This document shows positions 34,941-47,038 of a DNA stretch of 64,000 nucleotides, piece after piece. The notes beneath the pieces were generated by a model that saw only the letters and a list, made by a program, of their open reading frames with translations, had not been told where the DNA came from and searched no databases. The position numbers and the translations under genes were made by a program. The first letter of the stretch is position 1. Each line of letters begins with the position of its first letter. This DNA is from Candidatus Obscuribacter phosphatis (lineage in GTDB: Bacteria; Cyanobacteriota; Vampirovibrionia; Obscuribacterales; Obscuribacteraceae): NCBI GenBank assembly GCA_001899315.1, contig MOYA01000001.1, positions 2,963,556-3,027,555 on the forward strand, in the 5' to 3' direction.

Positions 34941-35753
34941 ATGGTGATGACAATGACTTACAAGAACATACTGACCTCAAAAGAAGAAGCAGGCTCTCCC
35001 TCTTCTTTGAATTGTTATATAGGTATAGCCACCTTGAACCGCCCTACGGTTCTGAACGCTCTCAACCACGAGCTGATGACCGAACTGGTGGCGGCACTGG
35101 CCGAATTCGACGCCGACGAATCAGTAAGAGCGATAGTCATAACCGGCTCAGAAAGAGCCTTTGCCGCCGGTGCCGACATCAAAGAAATGTGCGACGAAAC
35201 TACTGTTTCGATGATGCTCAAAGACCGCCTCGCCACCTGGGACAAGATAAAAGAAATCAAGAAACCAATCATTGCTGCAGTGAGCGGCTTTGCCCTGGGC
35301 GGCGGCTGCGAACTCTCGATGATGTGCGACATTATCATCGCCTCAGAGACCGCTCAATTTGGTCAGCCCGAAATCAATATTGGAGTAATACCCGGTGCCG
35401 GCGGCACCCAGAGACTGACCCATGTGCTCGGCAAATACAAAGCCATGGAATTGGTTCTGACCGGACGCCCCTTCACCGCCAAAGAAGCACATGAACTGGG
35501 ACTGGTCAATAAAGTAGTACCGGTGGAACTATACCTAGAAGAAGCAAAAAATCTAGCAAAAGAAATCGCCGCCAAATCACCGATTGCTGTAAGACTAGCG
35601 AAAGAGTCGGTGCTGAAAGCATTTGACGGCACCTTGGCCGAAGGTCTCAACTTTGAGCGCAAGAACTTTTATATGCTTTTCTCATCAGAAGACCAGAAAG
35701 AAGGCATGAAGGCTTTTCTAGAAAAGCGCAAAGCAGTGTTCACCGGACGCTGA
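34941..35753 (+). CDS. Enoyl-CoA hydratase (PaaF/FadB-type crotonase)
   Basis: This 270-residue protein is a standard enoyl-CoA hydratase: ERAFAAGADIKEM and GFALGGGCELSMMCDIIIA for the CoA and oxyanion pockets with the first catalytic Glu, and PEINIGVIPGAGGTQRL with the second. It would add water to a trans-2-enoyl-CoA in beta-oxidation or the lower phenylacetate pathway. The ATG at 34941 is followed by a second in-frame ATG at 34950; the choice is not decided by a binding site. Confidence 0.92.
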   Translation: MVMTMTYKNILTSKEEAGSPSSLNCYIGIATLNRPTVLNALNHELMTELVAALAEFDADESVRAIVITGSERAFAAGADIKEMCDETTVSMMLKDRLATWDKIKEIKKPIIAAVSGFALGGGCELSMMCDIIIASETAQFGQPEINIGVIPGAGGTQRLTHVLGKYKAMELVLTGRPFTAKEAHELGLVNKVVPVELYLEEAKNLAKEIAAKSPIAVRLAKESVLKAFDGTLAEGLNFERKNFYMLFSSEDQKEGMKAFLEKRKAVFTGR

Positions 35754-35802
35754 TTCAGTCTTTATCTCGTACAAATTCGCACACTTATACAGGATCTAAA
35801 AA

Positions 35803-36606
35803 ATGTCCAGCGACAACGAAAAAATTCTCTTGACCGAAAAGAAAAACGGCGTCGGTATAATCACCTTGAACCGTCCCGACAAATTGAACGCTTTCAATGA
35901 CGAGCTTACTTTTCAATTGCAAGATGCTCTCAAAGAGATGGAAAAAGACAAAGAAGTAAGAGCGATAGTGGTCACCGGCGCCGGACGCGGTTTTTGCTCG
36001 GGTCAAGACCTGCAAAGTCGTTCCATCGCCCAAGAAATGGGTCAGCGCCCCTCTCTGGGCGACAGCATCAGAAGACGCTACAACCCGATAGTGATCAAAC
36101 TTAGACGCATGGAAAAGCCCATAATCGCCGCCGTCAATGGTGTCGCCGCCGGTGCCGGAGCCTCAGTTGCCTTCGCCTGCGACTTCCGCATCGTCACAGA
36201 AAAGACCAATTTCATTCAGTCTTTCACCAAAGTTGGTCTCATTCCCGACTCGGGAGCGACCTTTATCTTGCCTCGTCTAGTGGGTGCCACCAAGGCATTT
36301 GAACTAATGCTTTCAGCCGATAAACTCTCAGCTCAAGAAGCTTTCAATCTCGGCGTGGCAAACAAAGTAGTGGCTGAAGAAGACTTGATGAAAGAAGCGA
36401 TAGCCCTGGCTGAGAAACTAGCTGCCGGCCCAAGTAAAGCTTTTGGGCTGACCAAACGGGCAGTCAACAAAGCGATCTTCCACGATCTAGAAGAACTCTT
36501 AGAGTACGAAGCTTCTCTGCAAGAAATTGCCGGACGCTCCGATGACTTCGCCGAAGGCGTGAAAGCCTTTATAGAAAAGCGTACACCTCAGTACACCGGC
36601 AAATAA
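35803..36606 (+). CDS. paaG: Crotonase, 1,2-epoxyphenylacetyl-CoA isomerase-like (PaaG)
   Basis: PaaG rearranges ring-1,2-epoxyphenylacetyl-CoA to the oxepin form in aerobic phenylacetate breakdown and also acts as a delta3,delta2-enoyl-CoA isomerase. The sequence has GAGRGFCSGQDLQSR, a YNPIVIKLRRMEKPIIAAV segment, NGVAAGAGASVAFACDF and SFTKVGLIPDSGATFILPRLVG, which match PaaG closely, including the Asp in LIPDSG. The PaaABCE epoxidase is not in the window, so the operon may serve another aromatic or alicyclic acid. The stop abuts dapB with no spacer; a 7-bp AT-rich hairpin (36605-36623) spans the junction. Confidence 0.85.
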   Translation: MSSDNEKILLTEKKNGVGIITLNRPDKLNAFNDELTFQLQDALKEMEKDKEVRAIVVTGAGRGFCSGQDLQSRSIAQEMGQRPSLGDSIRRRYNPIVIKLRRMEKPIIAAVNGVAAGAGASVAFACDFRIVTEKTNFIQSFTKVGLIPDSGATFILPRLVGATKAFELMLSADKLSAQEAFNLGVANKVVAEEDLMKEAIALAEKLAAGPSKAFGLTKRAVNKAIFHDLEELLEYEASLQEIAGRSDDFAEGVKAFIEKRTPQYTGK

Positions 36607-37386
36607 TTACTGAAAAAGTAATTTGTCCATACCCCGGCAAAGCCCCTTTTGTTGCTGCACTTTGCTAATAGCAAGCAAGGTTCCGTCCACATAAGGGGCT
36701 GCGCTTTTGCCGGCGGCATGACTGATGACCAGCCGCTCTTCCGGGTTGGAAAAGACAGCATCAAAAGCCAGAGTATAACCAGGCAAACGCAGTGAATGGA
36801 CCCTTGTGCCGGCAATATCGGCACCACGCCCGGGCGAAGTTTGATCTTGCACCGATAGAGCCTCGGCATCACAGGGTGCGGCAGCCAGTCTCTCAGCCAA
36901 CTCTCTTGTGGTGCCGCTCGGGGCATCAGACTTGGCCGCCGAGGCATAGTCGATAATCTCGCGATTGGGCAGATAGCGAGCCGCCAAAAGCGAAAAATGA
37001 ATAGCGAGGGCGGCGGTAATGGAAAAGTTGCCGCAGGCAATAATGCCCACTTGCTTAGAGAGAGCAAGAGCCTCCAACTCTTTATATTGGGCTTCGCTTA
37101 ATCCCGAACTGCCCACTACTACGAAAATGCCGTGCTCTAAAGCCAATTTGACATTGGCATAAACAGCTTGAGCGCTGGTGTAGTCGACATAAACATCGAA
37201 TGACCTCTCTTGCAAAGCTGTCTCTAACTGAGCGAAAACAGGCACGGTAGCCCCGGCTATTTCGATGACACTGCCGCCCTTGCTTCGCGAAAGTGCTGCC
37301 GTTAGGTCAAGCCCATCGGCTTTCACAATAGCTTCGGCAACTGCGCTACCGGTCCAGCCGGTGACGCCGCCAAGACAAATTTTCAT
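36607..37386 (-). CDS. dapB: Dihydrodipicolinate reductase-like protein (DapB variant)
   Basis: DapB reduces dihydrodipicolinate in lysine and diaminopimelate synthesis. The N-terminal GGVTGWTGSAVAEA binds NAD(P)H and GTSGLS-like VVVGSSGLSEAQ plus ACGNFSITAAL are in place. The substrate loop reads IIDYASAAKSDAPSGTT: the lysine and DAPSGT motif of DapB are kept, but the catalytic His-His pair normally found just before it (EMHHxxK) is Ala-Ser. It is either a divergent DapB clade or a paralogue with another substrate. It is the last gene of a minus-strand unit after a thioredoxin-like gene, 41 bases apart. Confidence 0.8.
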   Translation of the reverse strand: MKICLGGVTGWTGSAVAEAIVKADGLDLTAALSRSKGGSVIEIAGATVPVFAQLETALQERSFDVYVDYTSAQAVYANVKLALEHGIFVVVGSSGLSEAQYKELEALALSKQVGIIACGNFSITAALAIHFSLLAARYLPNREIIDYASAAKSDAPSGTTRELAERLAAAPCDAEALSVQDQTSPGRGADIAGTRVHSLRLPGYTLAFDAVFSNPEERLVISHAAGKSAAPYVDGTLLAISKVQQQKGLCRGMDKLLFQ

Positions 37387-37427
37387 GCTTTACTCTTTCT
37401 ATTTGGTGACTTTGACTCTAAATGAAA

Positions 37428-38525
37428 TTACTGGCTCTGCGTCTTTTGAACTTCATGCGACTTAAGAAAATCAATGAGGCTATCTTTATAGATACTGCCT
37501 CTGAGAATATTGCTGCGGCCCTCATTATCCACCTTGATTACAGCAGGCAGATCGTGTTCAGCGCGCAAGTCGTACTGTTCTTTCAGATACTGAATAGACT
37601 TATCTTTCTCGGGCTCATAGGGATGGAACTCAACAAAGACCGGTCTGTAATCACTTTCGATAAGACTTCGTACATCTGGGTTGAGCAAACAAGAAAGTCT
37701 AAAGCTATCGCTGGCGCTGCCGCAATCTTTAACCATCACCAAAAGTCTTGGCTTGTCGCCTTGATTGGGTTCTTTCAAAACCTCGTGCGAAAGCCATTTA
37801 ACATCTCCCCTGGTGGGCTTGAGAGTATGCCAGCTGCGTGCCAGATAAAGATATCTCATCAAGTCTGGTATATCGCGATAAGAGTTTAAGTAAGGCGCCC
37901 TTCTTGTGACAGGACTGCCACGAAAACCAGAATAGCGGTAATCTTCCTCGCCATAAACATACTCATAACCATCACCATAAACCTGATTGTGAAAATCGGA
38001 ATTTCGATTGCGACCAAGTTCTGCCAAATTAGCACTGGATGATATTTCATCGCTCCTAGCCCGGGCCAGTTTGTAAGGCACCACAAAAAGTCCAGTTTGT
38101 CTTCTTGAGCCGAGCTGGTCGGTGAAGCCCCAAAATCCTTCGCCTAGTCTCCTTTCAGTCGCTTCATTGGAGTAACCGGAAGGCATTTCCACCCGCACCG
38201 GCAGGAAGTTTTCATTGATATAGGCGCTGACATCGGGACTAGAGAGTCCCTCTGATTCCAGCCTGTAGGCAAAAGGTTCTCCCTTTTGGATGAGCACATA
38301 AAGTATGGGTTTCTTCACTCTGGCACATTCACTAAGAGCTTCACTGCGGGTGCGCCATTGCAAAGGCGGCTTTCGTCTAAATGGCGAGCTTAGATCATAA
38401 GTCAGATGCAGTGAAAACTGCTTATCTAAACAAAAGAAGGCAGCCAAGCCAAATGAAACAAGCGCCACCAAATAAAGTGCACGAGGCTGAGAGCGAGTAC
38501 CCTTATAGTCTTTATTCATGGGCAT
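37428..38525 (-). CDS. Membrane-anchored protein with two degenerate thioredoxin-like domains
   Basis: One N-terminal transmembrane helix (ALYLVALVSFGLAAFFCL) leads to a periplasmic part. Residues about 55-130 (WRTRSEALSECARVKKPILYVLI, then VSAYINENFLPVRVEM) follow the thioredoxin_7/DUF255 pattern without the CxxC, where GEPFAY stands instead. Residues about 255-350 (KPRLLVMVKDCGS, VRSLIESDYRPVFVEF, LPAVIKVDNEG) look like a second such domain. A Tyr/Gly/Arg-rich linker separates them. The ATG has AAGGAG 8 bases upstream and overlaps the ABC permease gene. The function is unknown; a redox role is doubtful without the cysteines. Confidence 0.6.
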   Translation of the reverse strand: MPMNKDYKGTRSQPRALYLVALVSFGLAAFFCLDKQFSLHLTYDLSSPFRRKPPLQWRTRSEALSECARVKKPILYVLIQKGEPFAYRLESEGLSSPDVSAYINENFLPVRVEMPSGYSNEATERRLGEGFWGFTDQLGSRRQTGLFVVPYKLARARSDEISSSANLAELGRNRNSDFHNQVYGDGYEYVYGEEDYRYSGFRGSPVTRRAPYLNSYRDIPDLMRYLYLARSWHTLKPTRGDVKWLSHEVLKEPNQGDKPRLLVMVKDCGSASDSFRLSCLLNPDVRSLIESDYRPVFVEFHPYEPEKDKSIQYLKEQYDLRAEHDLPAVIKVDNEGRSNILRGSIYKDSLIDFLKSHEVQKTQSQ

Positions 38526-39297
38526 AAGAGTACTCCTTGCGAGACAAGAAGAAGATCGCCATCGACAGAGAGACTGTAATGACGCAAGTATAGTTGATTA
38601 GATATGTGAAGAACTCGGCACTACCGTTGAGGATATCGGCCACCGGTATATTGGGATAGAGAAAGACACAATAAGCATCGGCACAAGCCTTATAAAAATT
38701 GATTATGAAGCTTGGCACTTGGGACAAACCCAAAAAATGCCCAGAATTGTAAGTGAGTGGTTCAAAGAAGCTGCGCACTAGCTGTCCGGCAAATAATACA
38801 CCGGCAATCAAGGCCAAGTCCTTTATGCCTGTCACCAAAGACGAAAAGAAAATCAAGACACTAGCTGTACTGAAACACAATAAAACCCGCTCCAACCCAT
38901 TGGCGACAAACTCTGTGTTGAACATAAGTGAGGGTGAGAGCACCACAGAAACGAACTGCTCGATTAGCAAAGCCTGTACAGAACATATCGATGCTGCAAT
39001 CGAAACAGCCAACCACTTGCTGAAAACATAGCGGCTTATCGAGACTGGACGAGACAAGACAAGCGATATGGTGCCATGTTGCCGCTCACAACCAATGACG
39101 CCGATACCCCAGAGCAAAGTAAAGAGAGTGGCTATAAATGGAGGCGATAAACAAGCATCGTCAACCGCCACCGAAGCATTGCAACGCATAAGAGTCGTGC
39201 CGCCTAAAGGCAGCAAGATCATTAGAGTCAGTAAGATCAAGCGAACATTATTCGACTTGAACTGCCTCCAGGTATTTACACAGATAGCTCGATTCAC
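38512..39297 (-). CDS. ABC-2 type transporter permease
   Basis: The 261 residues have six hydrophobic helices and the ABC-2 signature around GVIGCERQHGTISLVLSRPVSISRYVFSKWLA, where a short amphipathic coupling region precedes the third helix. Start is a GTG that overlaps the end of the ATPase gene by 4 bases. With that ATPase it forms an exporter of unknown substrate. NosY, lipid-linked or peptide exporters share this layout. Confidence 0.88.
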   Translation of the reverse strand: MNRAICVNTWRQFKSNNVRLILLTLMILLPLGGTTLMRCNASVAVDDACLSPPFIATLFTLLWGIGVIGCERQHGTISLVLSRPVSISRYVFSKWLAVSIAASICSVQALLIEQFVSVVLSPSLMFNTEFVANGLERVLLCFSTASVLIFFSSLVTGIKDLALIAGVLFAGQLVRSFFEPLTYNSGHFLGLSQVPSFIINFYKACADAYCVFLYPNIPVADILNGSAEFFTYLINYTCVITVSLSMAIFFLSRKEYSYAHE

Positions 39298-40313
39298 TTT
39301 GCCCCTCCTTTACTCATCTCGTCGACAAAGGCCTTTTGCAAACGAGATAGCTCGGGTACAACTCGCGTCACTGGGATTCCGGCTTCCACCATAGTTTTGA
39401 TTAGTCTGGCGCATTCGGCTTCACTGCCCACCGTGATTGAAGCATTGGCTTCGGTCTGGCTAAACTGCTCAAGAGTGGCCCCAAGTTCGGTGGCAATCTT
39501 ACTGACTAGGGCGCTGTCCACCAAAACTTCATCGCTATAACCCAACCAAGAGATACACATGGTGCGAGGCACAGACTCTTCGCGGGTACGCAGATTTTCT
39601 TCTCTGACTACTTTGCCTTTCTGAATGAAAATAACGCGGTCGCAGCTGCGCTCAATTTGGTCGAGTTGATGCGAATTGAGCAAAAAGGTGAGTCCGTCTT
39701 GACGCAAACCCCGCAATAAACTCTGCACCACTAAGACCCCATGGGGGTCCATGCCAGAGGCTGGTTCATCAAGCAAAAGATAACGCGGTTTGTTCACTAA
39801 AGCCTGAGCAAAGCCAAGCCGTTGCAGCATGCCGCGCGAGTATTTTCTAACAGCCATAGACCAAGCGGCCGGGTCTAACTCTACTTTCCTGAGCAGTTCT
39901 TCGCATTCATGCAGGCGCAGCTTTTCAGGACGACCACAGAGTTCGTGGTGAAAATGTAAAAAATCGCGCCCGGTCATCCAACGGTCAAAGGTGAGACGCT
40001 CAGGCAGATAACCGACCATGGCTCTAGTGACCAAATCGTCCGGCGCCAAGCCGTCGATGGTAATCTCACCTGACTGATAGCGCAAGAAACCCATCATGCA
40101 GCCAATCAGAGTGGTCTTGCCAGCCCCGTTCGGACCAACCAGACCGAGGGCCTCACCCGGCTTAATCGATAGTGAAACACCATCTAGAGCGCGTACCTTG
40201 CCGCCCTTGTAAGACTTGACCAGATTGACCACATTAATGCCGCTGGCGGCAACATCAACAACTTCTGTTGATGGTACTTTTGTTTGCTCTGCTGTTTGCT
40301 CTGCTTCGACCAT
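39294..40313 (-). CDS. ABC transporter ATP-binding protein
   Basis: The nucleotide-binding domain shows Walker A GPNGAGKTT, a Q-loop-region GYLPERLTFD, signature YSRGMLQRLGFAQAL, Walker B YLLLDEPASGMD and the H-loop NSHQLDQIE. A C-terminal 100-residue regulatory extension follows, as in DrrA/CcmA-type exporters. I start at the ATG at 40313 because GAGG lies 6 bases upstream; an upstream in-frame start would lack a site. It is the first gene of the unit with the permease, thioredoxin-like protein and dapB-like gene. Confidence 0.92.
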   Translation of the reverse strand: MVEAEQTAEQTKVPSTEVVDVAASGINVVNLVKSYKGGKVRALDGVSLSIKPGEALGLVGPNGAGKTTLIGCMMGFLRYQSGEITIDGLAPDDLVTRAMVGYLPERLTFDRWMTGRDFLHFHHELCGRPEKLRLHECEELLRKVELDPAAWSMAVRKYSRGMLQRLGFAQALVNKPRYLLLDEPASGMDPHGVLVVQSLLRGLRQDGLTFLLNSHQLDQIERSCDRVIFIQKGKVVREENLRTREESVPRTMCISWLGYSDEVLVDSALVSKIATELGATLEQFSQTEANASITVGSEAECARLIKTMVEAGIPVTRVVPELSRLQKAFVDEMSKGGAK

Positions 40314-40498
40314 AATCGCCTCAAAAAAGGGCACCGACCAACAACTTGGCATAATGACAACTTACCCAATTTTAGTCCGCCTTTGCCATATGTGCTGAAT
40401 CTGCCTTTAGTATGTTAAAAGTGAGGTGGCAGGAAAGCCTCCTTATCCCAAGGGCTTTTCCTGGGATAGCAACCGACAAATTCGCGGAATTAGAAGAG

Positions 40499-41200
40499 AT
40501 GAGTAAGGAAAAAGCGAGAAGATTTAACCTGTTGCCTGGGCGAAAATTGCCCTTAATCTTGCTCTTTACTTTGCTGGCTTTTATTAATTTCAGCACTTCG
40601 CTTTTCAGCTCAAAAGCATTGGCTCAAATTGAAGACGCCGAGGCGCCGCAGCAAACAGAGCCATCTGAGCCAAGTAATCAAGATAACGCAGAGAGCAAAA
40701 AGGCAAAAGCGGCAGAAAACACCAAGAGCGAACCAAAATGGGCAAAGCTTATTGACCTTTCAGGGCGTTTTCAATATGAAATTCCCGATGGCTGGAATCT
40801 CACCCGCAACCCCTTTCTACCAAACGATATTTTGGTGCAACCCTATCAAGAGCGCCAAAAAACTATTTTTTTCGAACTCAAAAAGGGCAGGCTAAACGAA
40901 GCCAAAGCCAAGGCTTTCGAAAAGGAAAACCTAGCCAAACTGGAAGAAAGCAAGCTTATCCATCGCAAACAGATAACGACGAGCACCGGTCCCGGCTATT
41001 ATCTAGAGCTGGACGGACTTTTGGAAGGCGCCCCCGTGAAAGAGTATATTTATTTGCGCAAGCTAGGCAGCGAAGTATTGGCGATCACAGGTTGCAGCCC
41101 CCTCAAGATAGACAAAAATCTGGAAGAAACTCTGGGTAAAGTAAATGCATCTATAGTGCCTAAGCATGTCAAAATGCCTAAGCGCGTCATTAGAAGATAG
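40499..41200 (+). CDS. Exported protein with PsbP/DcrB-like alpha-beta domain
   Basis: A signal-anchor helix (LPLILLFTLLAFINFSTSLF) is followed by an acidic, Gln/Glu/Lys-rich linker (about 45-85). A domain beginning LSGRFQYEIPDGWNL and containing FFELKKGRL, YYLELDGLLEG and IYLRKLGSEVLAITG comes next. This is the strand order of PsbP/DcrB/Mog1-type domains, but only by pattern. The ATG at 40499 is preferred over an ATG 87 bases upstream that has no binding site. A 7-bp inverted repeat (TATCCCA/TGGGATA, 40444-40468) lies in the leader. Confidence 0.6.
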   Translation: MSKEKARRFNLLPGRKLPLILLFTLLAFINFSTSLFSSKALAQIEDAEAPQQTEPSEPSNQDNAESKKAKAAENTKSEPKWAKLIDLSGRFQYEIPDGWNLTRNPFLPNDILVQPYQERQKTIFFELKKGRLNEAKAKAFEKENLAKLEESKLIHRKQITTSTGPGYYLELDGLLEGAPVKEYIYLRKLGSEVLAITGCSPLKIDKNLEETLGKVNASIVPKHVKMPKRVIRR

Positions 41201-41213
41201 GAGTGACAGGGGC

Positions 41214-41894
41214 ATGTCCGACCAGGCTTCCAGAGCGGTACCATTAGTTATCTGTATTGCCTTTGTTCTGGGCGTCTACGGCTTCAGCGCCGTTTCGCGT
41301 CAAGCCGATCCTAAGTTTTCTCGCGAACTAAAGAGCAGTTATCCGACCACAGCTTATCAGGCTCTTTTTGAAACCAAATCGACCAAGGGTGCGGGCACGG
41401 TCATGCTTTCTTGTGACGGCGAAGGTCATATGCGCATAAAAGAACTGGCCAATCTGGTGCAGTTTTCGCAACAAGTGCACAATACACTCGGTCAAACCAA
41501 GGTCGAAGAAGTAGTGGTCAACGTAGATAGAGTCACTATCCTCAATTATTTGACCGGCAAAAAATATATCATCAACGAACAAGAAAAAACTTACGAAGAG
41601 AAAGACCTGACCAATCTGGGTGTGGGTATTTATGATGAAGCCATGTATGAGAGTTCTAAAGCCAAAAGGCTGCCTGATACCACCATAGACGGTGAACCGG
41701 TAAGGGGCTGGCTCACCACTTTTCCCCTTTCAGATGCCGATCAAATTGAAGCTTATTTTTCGAAGCGCACCGGCTGTCTAGTGAAAGCCAAAGGTGCCGG
41801 AGTGGAAACCAGACTGATGGGCTATAAGCCAGTGCCCTTGCCACCGCCGGCTTTCGTACCACCGCCAAGCTTTGTCAAGAAGAAATCACTTTAG
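41214..41894 (+). CDS. Exported protein of unknown function
   Basis: The 226 residues start with a membrane-spanning signal (VPLVICIAFVLGVYGFSAV), then an outer domain of alternating strands (GAGTVMLSCDGEGHMRIK, NVDRVTILNYLTGKKYIIN) with a DUF4412/LolA-like feel, and a Pro-rich end (VPLPPPAFVPPPS). The ATG has AGGAG about 12 bases and GGGG 4 bases upstream, and follows the previous gene by 13 bases, so both are probably one transcript. No family is certain. Confidence 0.65.
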   Translation: MSDQASRAVPLVICIAFVLGVYGFSAVSRQADPKFSRELKSSYPTTAYQALFETKSTKGAGTVMLSCDGEGHMRIKELANLVQFSQQVHNTLGQTKVEEVVVNVDRVTILNYLTGKKYIINEQEKTYEEKDLTNLGVGIYDEAMYESSKAKRLPDTTIDGEPVRGWLTTFPLSDADQIEAYFSKRTGCLVKAKGAGVETRLMGYKPVPLPPPAFVPPPSFVKKKSL

Positions 41895-42413
41895 TCAATT
41901 TTTCTGCAAAGCCCTAGCCATGCGCAGACTTTCATCGGCAAGCTCGCACAAGCGCGCTTGTATCTTGGGCTCATTGATGTCACCATCGGTATAGACAAAA
42001 CGGGGCACGATCATGGTGCGAAAATCAAGCATGAGCGAATTAGCTAAACCCATGGCCGACATATAGCTGGATTTTCCGCCGGCAGCACAGAGCATACCGA
42101 CAATTTTGTTTTCCCAGGCCTTGCCGGTAAGTTCGATCAAGTTCTTCAAGACCGCCGAAAACGAATAGTTGTAGACCGGGAAAGCCACCAAGATAAGGGT
42201 GCTTTCGGCAATCATGGCACCGAGCTGTTTCACATTGGTGTCACCATAGGCGGCACCACCATCACAGAGAGGCAAGGGATAATCACGCATGTCGACAAAT
42301 TGAAGAGAATCGTCTTTGCTCAAAGACGATTCTAAATATGCCTTCACCGAGCCCGCCATCTCTCTGCTTTTGCTTTCAGGATTGAGACTGGTGCTCAGTA
42401 CTAAAATTTTCAA
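41895..42413 (-). CDS. NADPH-dependent FMN reductase
   Basis: The 172-residue flavodoxin-fold protein shows the family's first strand and phosphate loop (KILVLSTSLNPESKSREMA), a DMRDYPLPLCDGG segment, FPVYNYSFSAVLKNLIEL around the flavin, and GMLCAAGGKSSYMSAM. It reduces flavins, quinones or azo compounds with NAD(P)H in the cytoplasm. It is the last gene of a minus-strand series ligA-TPR-reductase. Its stop abuts that of the convergent exported-protein gene. Confidence 0.88.
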   Translation of the reverse strand: MKILVLSTSLNPESKSREMAGSVKAYLESSLSKDDSLQFVDMRDYPLPLCDGGAAYGDTNVKQLGAMIAESTLILVAFPVYNYSFSAVLKNLIELTGKAWENKIVGMLCAAGGKSSYMSAMGLANSLMLDFRTMIVPRFVYTDGDINEPKIQARLCELADESLRMARALQKN

Positions 42414-42480
42414 TGAATTTTCCTCTCTAAATCTAGATGCAGACTCTATGCCAGTTAGATGCTCTAACTAGAACTCTCAA

Positions 42481-45631
<3,151 letters not shown>

Positions 45632-45638
45632 TTATTCC

Positions 45639-45686
45639 TTAATTTAGACGTTAGTCTAGACGTTAATTTAGACGTTAATCTAGGCC
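45639..45686. repeat. 12-bp tandem repeat, four copies, over the thiolase stop codon
   Basis: Four consecutive 12-base units read TTAATTTAGACG, TTAGTCTAGACG, TTAATTTAGACG and TTAATCTAGGCC on the plus strand. On the minus strand each unit is R/G-L-D/N/D-stop, so the last codons and TAA or CTAA stop of the thiolase were copied three times downstream. It fills the gap between thiolase and ligA. Confidence 0.85.
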
Positions 45687-46877
45687 TTCGCGGCTGAGAA
45701 TGACGCAATCGCCTTGGGCTGTACCAGAGCAAATGGCGGCGGCTCCCAATTTAGCGCCACGAGCTTCCATAGTGCGGGCCAGACTAAGAAGTATACGAGC
45801 ACCACTGGCACCAATCGGATGACCGAGGGCGATGGCGCCGCCGTTCACGTTTACTTTCTCAGGATCGATACCGAGCATTTTGATTGACTTCAGAGCTACG
45901 GCAGCGAATGCTTCGTTAATTTCCATCAGTTCCAAATCTTTTACAGAAAGCCCGGCTTTCTTCAAAGCTTTCTCGGTGGCAAGAGCAGGCACAGTGGCTA
46001 AGTAAGGCACATCTTGCCCGATTGAAGCATGGCTGACAATTTTTGCCAGGGGCTTGAGACCAAGCTCTTTGGCTTTGCCGGCGCTCATGACGAGCAGCAT
46101 GCAAGCACCATCATTAACACCAGGGGCATTACCGGCGGTGATAGAACCTTTGTCATAGAAAACCGGCTTCAGCTTAGCGAGAGCTTCCATAGAAGTATCG
46201 GCGCGGGGCGATTCATCGCGGTCGACTAGCTTGGTCTGACCTTTACCGGCCGGTATTTCCATTTTGTAGATTTCTTTGGCAAAAGCACCACTTTCATGGG
46301 CTTCTACTGCTTTCTTGTGGCTGCGCACCGCCCACTGATCTTGCTCTTCTCTTGTGATGCCAAACTCTTCCGCCACCTTGGCACCGTGCACAGCCATGTG
46401 CACGCCGCTCACAGGACACTCTAGACCGTCCACCAGCATGGCGTCTTGAAAGGCGACATGGCCCATGCGCTTACCGAAACGAGCCGAATTAGCTTCCACA
46501 ATGTAAGGAGCCTGACTCATAGACTCCATACCGCCGGCAAGAATTATCTCGGCGTCATTGGCTCTAATGCGCAAATCGGCCAGAGTCACGGCACGCATGC
46601 CAGAGGCACAAACTTTGTTGACCGTGGTCGACTCGGTGGTCTTAGGCAGACCGGCGGCAAGCAAAGCCTGACGAGAGGGAACTTGACCACTGCCGGCTTG
46701 AATAACTTGACCGACAATCACTTCATCGATTGTCTCAGGATTGACTTTATTGCGTTCGACAATCTCTTTGATCAGAGGTGTAGCCAACTTGACGGCGCTC
46801 AAAGAAGCAAGCGAGCCACCCAGCTTTCCAAAGGGTGTTCTCAAACCGTCGACGATTACAGTTACTCTATCTTCCAC
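45675..46877 (-). CDS. atoB: Acetyl-CoA acetyltransferase (thiolase II)
   Basis: Thiolase II joins two acetyl-CoA to acetoacetyl-CoA, or runs in reverse. The 400 residues hold VNKVCASGMRA with nucleophile Cys90, MESMSQAPY, NEAFAAVALKS, and GGAIALGHPIGASGARI with the catalytic His. The last motif, usually CxGGGQG, is CSGTAQGD: the second Cys is kept but two glycines changed. The GTG start has GGGAG 8 bases upstream. It may supply or use acetyl-CoA from the acyl-CoA operon 9 kb away, or feed isoprenoid or polyhydroxybutyrate synthesis. Confidence 0.92.
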   Translation of the reverse strand: MEDRVTVIVDGLRTPFGKLGGSLASLSAVKLATPLIKEIVERNKVNPETIDEVIVGQVIQAGSGQVPSRQALLAAGLPKTTESTTVNKVCASGMRAVTLADLRIRANDAEIILAGGMESMSQAPYIVEANSARFGKRMGHVAFQDAMLVDGLECPVSGVHMAVHGAKVAEEFGITREEQDQWAVRSHKKAVEAHESGAFAKEIYKMEIPAGKGQTKLVDRDESPRADTSMEALAKLKPVFYDKGSITAGNAPGVNDGACMLLVMSAGKAKELGLKPLAKIVSHASIGQDVPYLATVPALATEKALKKAGLSVKDLELMEINEAFAAVALKSIKMLGIDPEKVNVNGGAIALGHPIGASGARILLSLARTMEARGAKLGAAAICSGTAQGDCVILSREGLD

Positions 46878-47038
46878 GTCAAATTCTCCCGAGCCAAAGC
46901 TAAGTTCTTAACACTCAAATGTTAGTCGGCTTAAGCGCCAAGGGGTGCAGATACTCATTTACTCTTAATAAGACCCGGCTATCTCTACTCTAGGTTTTAG
47001 TTTATTATTGGAAAGTAAGCTTGCTGCCGGGACAACGA

